The notes: generated by a model not told the origin, from the letters alone. A stretch of 64,000 bases of DNA from Pseudomonas sp. K2I15 (GCF_002204795.1 NZ_NIXO01000030.1:1-64000), one strand, 5' to 3'; shown: positions 47,687-58,218, counted from the first letter of the stretch. Translations and numbers: made by a program.

Positions 47687-49328
47687 AGACGCGCTCCTTG
47701 AACAGGTCAATGCCGATGCGCTGGTAGGTGTCGATGAAACGCTCATCTTCGGTGCGCTGTTCAACGTACACGTCGATCAGCTTGCCGATCACCTCGGGCA
47801 TGGCTTCCTGGGCGAAGGATGGGCCGAGGATCTTGCCCAGGCTCGCATCGCGGCTGGCGCTGCCACCCAGGGACACTTGGTAGAATTCTTCGCCTTTCTT
47901 GTCCACGCCCAGGATGCCGATGTGGCCGACGTGGTGGTGACCACAGGCGTTCATGCAACCGGAGATGTTCAGGTCCAGCTCGCCGATGTCGAACAGGTAG
48001 TCCAGGTCGTCGAAACGGCGCTGGATCGATTCGGCAATCGGGATCGACTTGGCATTGGCCAGGGAGCAGAAATCGCCACCCGGGCAGCAGATGATGTCGG
48101 TCAGCAGGCCGATGTTCGGCGTGGCAAAACCCTGCTCGCGCAACTCGCCCCACAGGGTGAACAGTTGAGACTGTTCGACGTCGGCGAGGATGATGTTCTG
48201 CTCGTGGGAGGTGCGCAGTTGGCCGAAGCTGTAACGCTCGGCCAGGTCGGCGACGCCATCCAGTTGCTTGTCGGTGATATCGCCCGGTGCAACACCGGTG
48301 GGTTTCAGCGACAGGGTCACGGCCACATAGCCCGGCTTTTTGTGGGCCAGGGTGTTGCGGGTGCGCCAACGGGCGAAACCTGGGTGCTGCTGGTCGAGTT
48401 CGGCCAACTCGGCGCCCTGATTGCTCAAGGCCTTGTAGTCCGGGTCGACGAAATGCTTGGCAACGCGGTGCACTTCGGCTTCGGTCAGGGTGGTCTGGCC
48501 GCCGCGCAGGTGTTCCATCTCGGCGTCGACTTTCTGGGCGAACACCTCAGGGGTCAGCGCTTTTACCAGGATCTTGATCCGGGCCTTGTACTTGTTGTCA
48601 CGACGGCCATAGCGGTTGTAGACCCGCAGGATGGCATCAAGGTAGCTCAACAGGTCCTGCCACGGCAGGAATTCGTTGATGAAGGCACCCACCACCGGCG
48701 TACGGCCAAGGCCACCGCCTACCAGAACACGGAAGCCCAGTTCGCCAGCGGCGTTATGCACCGGCTCCAGGCCGATATCGTGCACTTCAATTGCAGCGCG
48801 GTCCGAGGTCGAGCCATTGATGGCGATCTTGAACTTGCGCGGCAGGTAGGCGAATTCCGGGTGGAAGGTGGTCCATTGACGGACGATTTCACACCACGGG
48901 CGCGGGTCGATCAGTTCGTCGGCGGCAACGCCGGCGAATTGGTCGGTGGTGACGTTGCGCAGGCAGTTACCGCTGGTCTGAATGGCGTGCATCTGCACGG
49001 TGGCCAATTCAGCCAGGATGTCTGGCACGTCTTCCAGGGCCGGCCAGTTGAACTGGACGTTCTGGCGGGTACTGATGTGGGCGTAGCCTTTGTCGAAGTC
49101 GCGGGCAATCTTGGCCATCATGCGCGTCTGACGGGAAGTCAGTTGGCCATAAGGCACGGCAACCCGCAGCATCGGCGCAAAGCGCTGAACATAAAGGCCA
49201 TTTTGCAGGCGCAGAGGGCGGAACTCTTCTTCGCTCAGTTCGCCTGCCAGATAGCGTCGGGTCTGATCACGGAACTGCTTGACGCGGTCCTCGATGATGC
49301 GCTGATCGTATTCGTCGTATACGTACAT
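47670..49328 (-). CDS. cysI: Sulfite reductase, hemoprotein subunit
   Basis: A 552-residue siroheme/4Fe-4S enzyme that reduces sulfite to sulfide in assimilation, cytoplasmic. The two cofactor motifs are complete: CCPGGDFCSLAN and GCMNACGHHHVGH near residues 385-440. The start at 49328 (MYVYDEYDQ) follows the usual family N-terminus; the longer frame reaches into the promoter region. The divergent gap to 49562 probably holds its promoter. It could be mistaken for nitrite reductase; the DUF934 neighbour favours sulfite. Confidence 0.9.
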   Translation of the reverse strand: MYVYDEYDQRIIEDRVKQFRDQTRRYLAGELSEEEFRPLRLQNGLYVQRFAPMLRVAVPYGQLTSRQTRMMAKIARDFDKGYAHISTRQNVQFNWPALEDVPDILAELATVQMHAIQTSGNCLRNVTTDQFAGVAADELIDPRPWCEIVRQWTTFHPEFAYLPRKFKIAINGSTSDRAAIEVHDIGLEPVHNAAGELGFRVLVGGGLGRTPVVGAFINEFLPWQDLLSYLDAILRVYNRYGRRDNKYKARIKILVKALTPEVFAQKVDAEMEHLRGGQTTLTEAEVHRVAKHFVDPDYKALSNQGAELAELDQQHPGFARWRTRNTLAHKKPGYVAVTLSLKPTGVAPGDITDKQLDGVADLAERYSFGQLRTSHEQNIILADVEQSQLFTLWGELREQGFATPNIGLLTDIICCPGGDFCSLANAKSIPIAESIQRRFDDLDYLFDIGELDLNISGCMNACGHHHVGHIGILGVDKKGEEFYQVSLGGSASRDASLGKILGPSFAQEAMPEVIGKLIDVYVEQRTEDERFIDTYQRIGIDLFKERVYAANH

Positions 49329-49561
49329 ATAGGTCCTGTTCTCGGCAAATCTGCGCGCACGGCCGCGCACTCCCAACGGAGCCGGCGCACGATACCAGTT
49401 TGCGTTTATGCGCAAAAGTGATGTTTGAGTATATGCAAATAACCAAATGGCCTAATGAGAACGGTTATCGCGATACCCACATTTGTCATGCGGGCAATCA
49501 TGAACTTTACTGTGCTCGTGTCTTTATGCAATCACCTATAAAACCGACAAGAGGCGATGCT

Positions 49562-49675
49562 ATGAGCAATCCGACCAAAGCCCGCAAAAGTGACAGCAGT
49601 GTCGATGCCTGGGCCATTTTGTTCTTGATTATCCTGGTGGTTTCCACTGCCGTGTTCTGGGTCAGCCATCAATAA
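49562..49675 (+). CDS. Small single-helix membrane protein (37 residues)
   Basis: A 37-residue protein with a polar N-terminus (SNPTKARKSDSS) and one transmembrane helix (AWAILFLIILVVSTAVFWV). AGAGG precedes ATG 49562; the longer frame beginning at 49400 is not used. It is divergent from cysI and unrelated in sequence to it. Function unknown. Confidence 0.65.
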   Translation: MSNPTKARKSDSSVDAWAILFLIILVVSTAVFWVSHQ

Positions 49676-49779
49676 GCGGGCGCTACCCGAGCCAGATTGT
49701 CGGACAGTCGGCAATTAATCGAGATTGACCGGCCTGTAGCCATTATCATGGGCGGTCATTTCGAAGGGCTCTGGCAACG

Positions 49780-50859
49780 ATGTTGAAGGTTCTCTGCAAG
49801 TGCTTGCTGGTGCTGAGCATGCCGTTCTGGGCCATCGCCCAGGCGACGTCGGTGGTGTTTCTCAACCCTGGCAATTCAACCGAGGCCTTCTGGGTCAGCT
49901 ACGCGCAATTCATGCAGGCCGCCGCCAGGGACCTCGGCCTGGATTTGCGTGTGCGCTATTCCGAGCGCAACCCCGAGACGACCCTTTCCCAAGCCCGTGA
50001 GGCATTGCAAGGCAGCGAGCGCCCGGACTACCTGGTGCTGGTCAACGAGCAATACATCGCCCCGCAGATCCTGCGGCTGTCCGAGGGCAGCGGCGTCAAA
50101 TTGCTGATCGTCAATAACGCCCTGACCGCCGACCAGACCCAACTGCTCGGCGCGGGCAAGTACCCCAACTGGATCGGCAGCATGGTCGCCGACGACGATG
50201 AGGCGGGCTACTTGATGCTCACGCAACTGTTGCGCCTGCATGGCCCCGTCGCCCCCGGCCAGACCCTTGACCTGATCGCGTTCTCCGGCGCCAAGACCAC
50301 ACCCGCCGCCCAACTGCGTGAACAAGGCTTGCGCCGTGCCCTGGTAGACCATCCGCAAGTGCGCCTGCGCCAGTTGGTGTATGGCGAGTGGAGCCGCCAG
50401 CGGGCCTTCGAGCAGGCCACGCAATTATTCAAACGTTACCCGCAGGCCGCACTGGTGTGGTCAGCCAACGATGAAATGGCGCTGGGGGCGATGGACGCAC
50501 TCAAAGGCAGCGGGCGCACGCCGGGCAAGGACGTGTTATTCAGCGCGGTCAACAGTTCGCCCGAAGCGTTGCAGGCGCGCATCGAGGGGCGCATGAGCGT
50601 ACTGGTGGCCGGGCACTTTACCCTCGGCGGCTGGGCGATGGTGGTGCTGCATGACGATGCCCGGGGGCTGCACATGGCGCAGTACGGAGGGCGTGAGCGC
50701 AAGCTCGGGCTCTTTCAGTTGATCGACCCGCCCCAGGCCGCAAAGCTGTTGCAGTTGCGCGGGCGCGAGGACTACGGCGTGGATTTTCGCGCGTTGTCGG
50801 CCCAGGGCAAGCCTGCGACTTACCGTTACCCATTCAGCCTGCAACTGCTGACGCATTGA
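49780..50859 (+). CDS. Orphan periplasmic sugar-type binding protein
   Basis: A 359-residue binding protein of the LacI/ribose-binding fold. Signal peptide MLKVLCKCLLVLSMPFWAIAQA; then VVFLNPGNSTEAFWVSYAQFMQAAA, the ligand-domain opening typical of sugar binders, and the WSANDEMALGAMDAL segment (about 227). No ABC permease or ATPase is adjacent, so it may serve a distant transporter or a sensor. It converges on DUF2970. Confidence 0.82.
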   Translation: MLKVLCKCLLVLSMPFWAIAQATSVVFLNPGNSTEAFWVSYAQFMQAAARDLGLDLRVRYSERNPETTLSQAREALQGSERPDYLVLVNEQYIAPQILRLSEGSGVKLLIVNNALTADQTQLLGAGKYPNWIGSMVADDDEAGYLMLTQLLRLHGPVAPGQTLDLIAFSGAKTTPAAQLREQGLRRALVDHPQVRLRQLVYGEWSRQRAFEQATQLFKRYPQAALVWSANDEMALGAMDALKGSGRTPGKDVLFSAVNSSPEALQARIEGRMSVLVAGHFTLGGWAMVVLHDDARGLHMAQYGGRERKLGLFQLIDPPQAAKLLQLRGREDYGVDFRALSAQGKPATYRYPFSLQLLTH

Positions 50860-50865
50860 CCGGGC

Positions 50866-51081
50866 TCAAGCCCCGGCCAGGTGCAACACCAGCTTGACGA
50901 TACCAAACAGGGTCAAGGCAAAAATCGCGGTGAACAGAATGCCCAGCACCACAAAGTGACTGGGTTTGCCGTGGGTAAAGTCGCGTGCGCGATTCTTGCC
51001 GCTCTGCACGCCGAAGGCTGCGGCCATCACGCTGTGGAGCATCTGCCAGAAGCTGGGTGGCTTATTGTCGGAGTCGTCCAT
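50866..51081 (-). CDS. DUF2970 small membrane protein
   Basis: A 71-residue protein with one C-terminal transmembrane helix (HFVVLGILFTAIFALTLFGIVKLVL) and a short basic loop (QSGKNRARDF), typical of DUF2970. ATG 51081 follows GAGGG. Function unknown. Confidence 0.82.
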   Translation of the reverse strand: MDDSDNKPPSFWQMLHSVMAAAFGVQSGKNRARDFTHGKPSHFVVLGILFTAIFALTLFGIVKLVLHLAGA

Positions 51082-51218
51082 GTGGCCCTCAATCGGTGGT
51101 GATGAGAACAAAGCTACCCAGAGGATAGTCAACTTGCGGCAAGTAGCTATCTACCACCCTGGAAGGCGACGCGCTGGGTGTACTGGGACTCCTTAACAAG
51201 AGTCTCAGGAGATACCGC

Positions 51219-54200
51219 ATGTCAGATTCCACCCCGCCGCTCGACAAGGGGCTGCACACCTCGCTGATCAAGGCCCGGCTGCCTGCCTGGCTGGCCCACA
51301 GCGCTCCGGCAGATATCAATCGCCTGAGGGCCGGGTTGCTTCCCGGGCGCATTCCGCCCGGCCCGCCGCCTGCATGGCTGTCCACCGCAACACCGGAATT
51401 GCGCAAAGCCTTGAGCGACAGCCAGGCGCGCAGTCGTACGGCCAACCAAGTGCTGGCCAAGACCCTGAGCCTGCTCAAGGGCCCGACTGAGTTTGCCCAG
51501 CCGTTGCTGGTCGAGGCGTTGAGCAAACGCTTTGGGCAGACCCTGGACGTCAACCAGAACGCATTGTTCTACCTGCGCTACCGTGAGGTCACCGAGCAAC
51601 ACACGCTGCTGCAGGCGGCGCTGTTGAATTTCGAGGGCAATGAAGACTTCACCCAGCAGGCGTTGGGCGAGACTAGTGCCCTGGCGCCGGTGGGCGCACT
51701 GAAGACTGAATACGGTGAGTTCACCAGTGCCGGGTCTTGGTCGGCGCGCTATCGCTATACGCAGAAACTGTCGATTACGCCGCAGGACTTCTCGACGCTC
51801 TGCCGCACTCTGGACTTGGGCCAGCAGTACCAGGCGCATTTGAAGCAGGTGTTTGACGCGCCGGAACGTTCGGCAACCGTGCGTGAGCAGATGATCAGTG
51901 CGCAAAAGGCCTTGATGGCCGTGCGCACCCACACTGCCCGAATGAAAGGCGAGATTGCCGAGCCGGCCTATAACCTGCTGCTGGCAATACAGGCCGGTGA
52001 GGATCGACCCAGCCTGGCAGGCAAGGCGGTGGTCTACAGCCAGTTGTCGGTGCTGGGATTTACGCTGGCGGAGGTGGTGTTGATCGGCGCGCCGGCGGTG
52101 GGGCCGAGCGGGACGATTTTTGATTGGTTGTCGCCCACAGCGCCCGGCGTCAATTTACTCACGCTTGGTTCGTCCACACCCCGGGGTCGATTTGTGGTCT
52201 GGATTCCCGGTGCACCGCTGGCGCCGATCAAGGACTACGCGACGCTGGAGGCGTTCGACAAAGACCTGGCAATCAACCTGCGCTCACCGGCTTATCAGCA
52301 GCTTTTCTGCAGCTTGTTGCCGCAAGGCGATGCGGCGGCTTTTCTCAAGCGGCTACAGGAAAAACTCTTTACCTATAAGTGGAATGCATCCAAGGGCCTG
52401 TACGAGCAACAGTACGACGAGAATATCAGCCTGAACCTGCGCGAGACCGCCCTGAGTGGCGAGCTTTTCGGGGCTCTCTACGACAAACACGTGCAGCGCC
52501 TGAAAGAAAATGCCCTGAAACTCGCCGTGCCCACCGCCGAAGCGGATCGCAAGGCCGCCCAGGAACGCCGTGAGCACTGGCTCAGCCTGGGCTTGAATGT
52601 GTTGAATGTGGCGGCGTTTATCGTCCCGGGCCTGGGCGAGGTGATGCTGGCGGTCACGGCGATCCAGTTGGGGATGGAGGTTTACCACGGCATTGAGTCG
52701 TGGAAGCAGGGTGACCTGGATGCCGCCTGGGCACACCTGGAGTCGGTGGCGCTGAACCTGGCATTCATGGCGACGCTGGCAGGAGCGGGCGCACTGGCCA
52801 GCCGGGCGCCGGTGATCCAGGTCTCCAAATGGGTCGACGGCCTGGTGCCGGTCAAATTGCCCGGCGGTGAGGCGCGCTTGTGGAAACCGGACCTTGCGCC
52901 GTACCGCAGTGAGGTGCAGCTTGACCCGTCGATCAAACCCAATGCCCAAGGCCAGTACGAGACGGGCGGTCGGATTTACATTCGGATCGGCGAAGGCGTG
53001 TATGAGAAGGGTTTTGACACCCAGCTGAAAAAATGGCGGATCAAACACCCCAATGATCCCGCGGCGTATCAACCCGAGCTACAAGGCAACAACGCCGGCG
53101 CGTGGCGCGGGATTCACGAGCGGCCACGGGAGTGGGATCGCCTGACATTGCTGCGGCGATTGGGGCATGACACTCACGGTTTATCCGATGAGGCCCTGAC
53201 CACCCTTGGCGACATCAGCGGGGTGTCCGAGGAGACCTTACGCAAAGTCCATATAGATGGCTTGCCGGTGCCGGCGCCACTGGCTGAAACCCTGAGGCAG
53301 TTCAGGGTCGATCAACAGGTGGACGAGTTGATCGCGCAGATTCGCAGTGGCTCGGGCCTGCACCCGCATTACGAATACACCCTGCCGCTGGTGGTCGAGA
53401 TGCCACGCTGGCCGGCCGGCAGGGTGCTGGAAGTGTTTGAAGGGCCGGAACCGTGGGGGCGATCCCAGCGTTATGGCAGCCCGTTGTCGGCGGCCGATGT
53501 GCGCGCCACGATCAAGGTCACGCGCGCGGAGGTGCGCCAAGGCAAGTTGGCGCGCCAGGTACTGTCGGAACTGAGTGAGCAGGAAAGCGCCGATATGTTG
53601 GGGCGTGAGGCAAACGGCCCAGAGGCGGACAGGGCGCAGCTATTCAATAGACGACTGGCCGACGTTGCCCTCAACCGCAAACAGGCGCTGTTTGACGGCA
53701 TGTCCCACCCCACACAGCCTGCCGCGCCCGACAGTGAGTGGATTCAGCGCCGGTTTGCGATGCTGTCTCGCGAGGCCATGGGCGAAATCCTGGCCACTGC
53801 CAGCGATCAGGAACGTGCGCAGATGCGCAAAACCGGCAAGCCCCCCGAGCGTTTGGATAACCTCGCCCGAGGCTATGCCCAGCAAGCGCGTTTGAGCCGG
53901 GCGATGACTGGCTTGCTGCGTGAGACAAGCGCTTCAGTGGACAGCCACAGGCTGGCCTTGCACAGTCTGGGGCGATTGCCAGGTTGGCCGGCGAGCGTCC
54001 GGCTGGAGCTTCGCGCGGGAAATATCACAGGGGTGTTACTGGACAGCGTTGGCCCTGAAACGGCCTCGATTCGCCGGGTTCTGGTCAAGGACGGCGACAG
54101 CTTCCGGGCTTACAATGAACGCGGTGTGCCGCTCAACCCAGTGGGGTCCGGTACACGCAATTTTTCTGAATCGATCCTGCATGCGTTACCTGATGACGTA

Positions 54201-57200
54201 CGGCGCGGGCTGGGTTTTCCCTTGGTCAGCCAGCAGGCGGATTTGCAACGCGCCCTGACGCGTTACGCCACCGCCCATCGCAGTGAAATGGCCACGGTCT
54301 TGAAGCAGCGTATTGTCCGCGCCCGGACGCCCTGGCAGCGGTTCGGCGGGCGTTTGGGCTACGGACTGAGTGGCCGTGGCGTGGGGGTTGAGGATGAAGG
54401 ATCGCTGGTGGCCAGGGTGCAGGATCTGTATCCCAATCTCAGCGAAGAGCAGGCCACCCGTTTTGTGCAGGCACGCCTGACCAATGGTGAAAACAGGTCG
54501 CAGGTAGCCCATATAGTGGCCCAGCGCAGCCGCGAATTTTCCAGCCTGCAGGCGGCCCTGGAAGGGTGGATGAACGAGGCAGTCGGCAATCCGCAACTCG
54601 TCGGACCGAGGCGCAGGCAGATGGCTCAGGACCTCATCGCGTGCTGGCGTCAAAACCTGTATCGCGGGTTACCCGCCCACGCGCACCTGGACCTCGTCTG
54701 GGAGTATCGCCTGCCTGACTTGCAGGCGGATTTTTCCCATGTGCGCAGTTTGAAACTGCAGGGGGCAGCGATGGCCGGCGAGGACGGGGCTGCGCTGTTT
54801 CGGCAGTTCCCGAACGTGCAGCGCCTGGAGGTTTATGCGCAGCAGGCCAGCCTGGATGCGGTGGGCGAACGCCTGCGCAACCTGACGAATATCAACGAGC
54901 TGTCGATCGACGGTCACGGCCTGGATTACCCCCAGGATTTTGGGCGTGTACTCAATGCAATGCCACAGTTGGAAAGCCTGGCCCTCAGCGGGACGATGGA
55001 GGCTTTGGATGTCAGTGGTTTGCCAAACCTGCGCACGCTGGTGGTGTCGGGCTCCCTGGTGACCTTGCCTGTCGGGGTCGCGGACCTTGCGCAGCTTGAG
55101 AAGCTGAATCTCTGGGGCACCCGGATCAATTCACTGCCGTCGACGATATTCCAGGGGCATGAACGCGTGTGGCGAGCCCTGCACCTGAATTGGTCGTCCT
55201 TCACACCAGCGGATTTCATGCAAGTGTTTGAGCACCTGAGTGGTAACACTGCGCACCTGGTGGACGAGGAACGCTTGGTGCAGAACTATTGCAGGGGCAG
55301 TCTGCAAGCCTTGAGACCCGCCGATTCGCCGCTGTTCCCAGATGCGGTCGCACAGTTCCAGCATCTGGGGCTTTCGGGGCGAGACAGGGTGGTTCGAGTC
55401 AATGCCTTGCGCGAGGAGCACAGCACCTTGGTCGGGGCGCTGGACACCTGGAAAACCCGCGAGCCACGGGTTGATCACCAGTTAGTGGATTTCCTTTACC
55501 GTCAACGTGCCGCTGAGAACCTCCTGGCTTGCTGGCGCAACGGGTTGGACCGACGCCTTGCGGGTGACAACCCATTACCCATTGACCCGAGAATTGCCCG
55601 CCTTGATTTGTCGGGGGGCGCGCTGGGAGAATTTCCACAACTGCCGGCTCAAGGCTTCGGGCATGTACAGCATTTGAACCTCGGAAGGGCTCGTGTACCG
55701 GTGCAGGCACTGGACGCGCTGCTGGAGCGATTCCCGGGCCTGCATAGGCTGGGCCTGAGCGGCAATAATCTGGCGACGCTGCCATCAACGCTGAGTGACC
55801 TGCACAGCCTTGCCGGCCTTGATCTGTCCCACAACCAACTAACCGTAACATCAGAGATACAGCGCCAGTTGAACCGCCTCACAGGGTTGCGAGAGCTGAC
55901 CCTGTCGTACAACCGGATCGACAGGCTCGATGTCGGTAGGCTCAACCAGTTACGCAGTTTGAGCCTGGCCCATACGGGGACCAAGGTTTGGCCCACAGGC
56001 GTGTTGGATCTGCCCAATCTGGTCAGGCTGGACTTGAGCTGCAGCGCTATTACCGATGTTCCGTTGACGGCTTTAAGCGGGCATGACCCGCTGATGCTCA
56101 GCACCTACGTGCAGGGGTGCCGCTTGAACACTGCCTCCATCAGCAACTTGCAACGTTTCGCGCTGCGCACGGCGGTGCAATCTCCCCTGGGTATTTCCCT
56201 GGAGCTTCTCGCGCAAGGGCGTACCGGTGGCGATCCTGAGTTTTTTCCGGTGGAGTCTGCGGAAAATCCGAATTTAACGATACCGCTGCCTGTGCCACCC
56301 ACTGGCGGCGAGGCGCAAATGACGTCGGCAGCCCGGCTGCAACGGCTCGACCCTGCACTGAGTACTGTCGACGCGATACGGCGCATTGATGAACTGACCG
56401 CACAGGGGGCAGGGGGGCTGGCGGCCCGCGCTGTCGAGGCGCGGCTCGGGCAATGGAGCCAGCAGCATGATGAGTTGATCGGACAGTTGAACGCCTGGAT
56501 CGATATCCGCGGGTACAGGGATGGCGGCGGCTGGGTCCAGGCTCTTGATCGGCGGCGGGCGGCAGACAGGCTGCTGGAAAGTTGGCGACGCAACCTTCAT
56601 GCGCAGGCGGGTCTGACGGCAACCGATGGGCGGCACATCGTTGATCTTTCCGGGCTATCTGTGGGGGACTTACCGGCGTTGGGTAGGTACTTCGGACATG
56701 TCCGGGTGCTGAACCTCAGCGAGGTCAAACTTACGGAGGAGGGTTCCAATGCCTTCCTGCGCGGGTTCCCTGGCTTGCGCGCCCTGATGCTCAACAAAAA
56801 CGGGCTGAGCAGCTTGCCGGAAGCCGTCAGCGAGATGACCACGCTTACCCGGCTTGAAGCCAACTACAACGACTTCCGGGGCGCCGCCGAGCTGAAGCGG
56901 CAACTGGACCGCTTGCCTGAACTTACGTGGCTGGACCTGAGCGATAACACCCTCGACAGCCTGGACATCAGCGGCCTGCACAACCTGGAAACCCTCAACC
57001 TGCATGGCAACATCCTGGCGGATTGGCCGGAGGGCGTGTTGCAGGCGCCCCATCTAAGGACCCTGAACCTGAGCAACAATCAGATTGAGGCAGTGCCTCA
57101 CGCCGCCTTGAGCCCACAGCACCGCCAATTGATGGCGGGCACGGACCTCTCGGACAACTTGTTGTTGGAGCCGGAGTTTCGGGTGCTGCGCGACCACCTG

Positions 57201-58175
57201 GTGGAAACCGGCAATGGCTTGGGATTTACCCAGCGGGAAATAGACCGGTTACTGGATGGGTACGAGGTGACGGATGAGGAAAGTGATGGCAGCGCCGAAG
57301 AGGATGCTCATCCCGAATTCCTGACGGATCGGGAGCAGAAAGCCCAGTGGTCTTGCGGCGTGGCTGCCGATTCGGAGAAGCTTGTGGCCTGGGACGATCT
57401 CAAGGCGACTGACGGCAACTCTCAATTTTTTTACATTATTTCCCGGTTGAAAAGCACCCGTGACTTCGCCCGGGACCGCGCGGAACTCACGGGACGGGTG
57501 TGGGAGGTGGTGGAGACGTCCTATCAGGATGCCGACTTGAGGCGGCTGATGTTTGACAAGGCAAGGGCATTGGTACACAGAGCCACCTGTGGCGATGGTT
57601 GGGCGCTATTGTTCAATGAGCTTGAGGTTGGCGTTTATGAGTACAACGCCCTCAAAAACGTTGCCCCGGGCCAGGAGGGTGCCAGCCTGTTTCGTCTGGC
57701 CAGAGGCATGATCCGGCTGGATGAGGTGGAGGCGCAGGCTGGCGAAGCGATTCGTCAGCGTCCCGGTGTTGACGAGGCGGAGGTCCGGCTGGCTTATCGT
57801 ATTGGCCTGGCCCAGCGTCTGATGCTGCCCAGGCAGCCGGTGAGCATGCTGTACCAAGGCCTGTCGCGAGTGACCGACGTGGATATCAATCGGGCCTATG
57901 CCAGCATCATCGCCAAGGAAAGTACGCCTGGGTTCATCGATAAATTGGTGACGCGCGAATATTGGGTGAACTATCTGAAGCGAAAATACCTGGATGAATT
58001 TTCCGCGTTGGCGCAGGCGCACCAAGTGAGAGTGGAGGCGCTGGAATCCCGGCATTCGGACATCAACGAGCAGTACAAGACTGAGGTGAAGGCCTTGGCC
58101 GATCAGGAAACGGCCGCGCAGAAAACGTTGGCGCTGCAGCTTTCTACCCGCGAGCGTGCCGAACTCGACCTGTAA
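51219..58175 (+). CDS. Giant LRR effector with NEL-type E3 ubiquitin ligase domain
   Basis: A 2318-residue protein. The N-terminal half matches, by pattern, the DUF6543 dermonecrotic-toxin-like region; hydrophobic segments lie near residues 455-490 and 507-527. Three leucine-rich repeat blocks follow (about 1185-1320, 1460-1630, 1805-1985). The C-terminal end (about 2015-2318) reads as a NEL ubiquitin ligase: ATCGDGWALLFNELEV with Cys2124 as the likely catalytic residue in the C-x-D motif. Such enzymes (IpaH, SspH, SlrP) modify host proteins. No signal peptide is seen and no secretion genes are in the window. A eukaryotic host or predator target is inferred. Confidence 0.82.
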   Translation: MSDSTPPLDKGLHTSLIKARLPAWLAHSAPADINRLRAGLLPGRIPPGPPPAWLSTATPELRKALSDSQARSRTANQVLAKTLSLLKGPTEFAQPLLVEALSKRFGQTLDVNQNALFYLRYREVTEQHTLLQAALLNFEGNEDFTQQALGETSALAPVGALKTEYGEFTSAGSWSARYRYTQKLSITPQDFSTLCRTLDLGQQYQAHLKQVFDAPERSATVREQMISAQKALMAVRTHTARMKGEIAEPAYNLLLAIQAGEDRPSLAGKAVVYSQLSVLGFTLAEVVLIGAPAVGPSGTIFDWLSPTAPGVNLLTLGSSTPRGRFVVWIPGAPLAPIKDYATLEAFDKDLAINLRSPAYQQLFCSLLPQGDAAAFLKRLQEKLFTYKWNASKGLYEQQYDENISLNLRETALSGELFGALYDKHVQRLKENALKLAVPTAEADRKAAQERREHWLSLGLNVLNVAAFIVPGLGEVMLAVTAIQLGMEVYHGIESWKQGDLDAAWAHLESVALNLAFMATLAGAGALASRAPVIQVSKWVDGLVPVKLPGGEARLWKPDLAPYRSEVQLDPSIKPNAQGQYETGGRIYIRIGEGVYEKGFDTQLKKWRIKHPNDPAAYQPELQGNNAGAWRGIHERPREWDRLTLLRRLGHDTHGLSDEALTTLGDISGVSEETLRKVHIDGLPVPAPLAETLRQFRVDQQVDELIAQIRSGSGLHPHYEYTLPLVVEMPRWPAGRVLEVFEGPEPWGRSQRYGSPLSAADVRATIKVTRAEVRQGKLARQVLSELSEQESADMLGREANGPEADRAQLFNRRLADVALNRKQALFDGMSHPTQPAAPDSEWIQRRFAMLSREAMGEILATASDQERAQMRKTGKPPERLDNLARGYAQQARLSRAMTGLLRETSASVDSHRLALHSLGRLPGWPASVRLELRAGNITGVLLDSVGPETASIRRVLVKDGDSFRAYNERGVPLNPVGSGTRNFSESILHALPDDVRRGLGFPLVSQQADLQRALTRYATAHRSEMATVLKQRIVRARTPWQRFGGRLGYGLSGRGVGVEDEGSLVARVQDLYPNLSEEQATRFVQARLTNGENRSQVAHIVAQRSREFSSLQAALEGWMNEAVGNPQLVGPRRRQMAQDLIACWRQNLYRGLPAHAHLDLVWEYRLPDLQADFSHVRSLKLQGAAMAGEDGAALFRQFPNVQRLEVYAQQASLDAVGERLRNLTNINELSIDGHGLDYPQDFGRVLNAMPQLESLALSGTMEALDVSGLPNLRTLVVSGSLVTLPVGVADLAQLEKLNLWGTRINSLPSTIFQGHERVWRALHLNWSSFTPADFMQVFEHLSGNTAHLVDEERLVQNYCRGSLQALRPADSPLFPDAVAQFQHLGLSGRDRVVRVNALREEHSTLVGALDTWKTREPRVDHQLVDFLYRQRAAENLLACWRNGLDRRLAGDNPLPIDPRIARLDLSGGALGEFPQLPAQGFGHVQHLNLGRARVPVQALDALLERFPGLHRLGLSGNNLATLPSTLSDLHSLAGLDLSHNQLTVTSEIQRQLNRLTGLRELTLSYNRIDRLDVGRLNQLRSLSLAHTGTKVWPTGVLDLPNLVRLDLSCSAITDVPLTALSGHDPLMLSTYVQGCRLNTASISNLQRFALRTAVQSPLGISLELLAQGRTGGDPEFFPVESAENPNLTIPLPVPPTGGEAQMTSAARLQRLDPALSTVDAIRRIDELTAQGAGGLAARAVEARLGQWSQQHDELIGQLNAWIDIRGYRDGGGWVQALDRRRAADRLLESWRRNLHAQAGLTATDGRHIVDLSGLSVGDLPALGRYFGHVRVLNLSEVKLTEEGSNAFLRGFPGLRALMLNKNGLSSLPEAVSEMTTLTRLEANYNDFRGAAELKRQLDRLPELTWLDLSDNTLDSLDISGLHNLETLNLHGNILADWPEGVLQAPHLRTLNLSNNQIEAVPHAALSPQHRQLMAGTDLSDNLLLEPEFRVLRDHLVETGNGLGFTQREIDRLLDGYEVTDEESDGSAEEDAHPEFLTDREQKAQWSCGVAADSEKLVAWDDLKATDGNSQFFYIISRLKSTRDFARDRAELTGRVWEVVETSYQDADLRRLMFDKARALVHRATCGDGWALLFNELEVGVYEYNALKNVAPGQEGASLFRLARGMIRLDEVEAQAGEAIRQRPGVDEAEVRLAYRIGLAQRLMLPRQPVSMLYQGLSRVTDVDINRAYASIIAKESTPGFIDKLVTREYWVNYLKRKYLDEFSALAQAHQVRVEALESRHSDINEQYKTEVKALADQETAAQKTLALQLSTRERAELDL

Positions 58176-58183
58176 ACAGAGTG

Positions 58184-58215
58184 ACACCGGGGCCAGCCGA
58201 AACCGGCCCCGGTGT
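58184..58215. terminator. Bidirectional terminator between the NEL effector and metH
   Basis: ACACCGGGGCC and GGCCCCGGTGT form an 11-bp stem between convergent genes. No long T-run on either strand. Confidence 0.7.
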
Positions 58216-58218
58216 TGA

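Noticed and set aside
47670..49328. Nitrite reductase
   Set aside because: Shares the siroheme fold, but the DUF934 neighbour and N-terminus match assimilatory sulfite reductase of pseudomonads.
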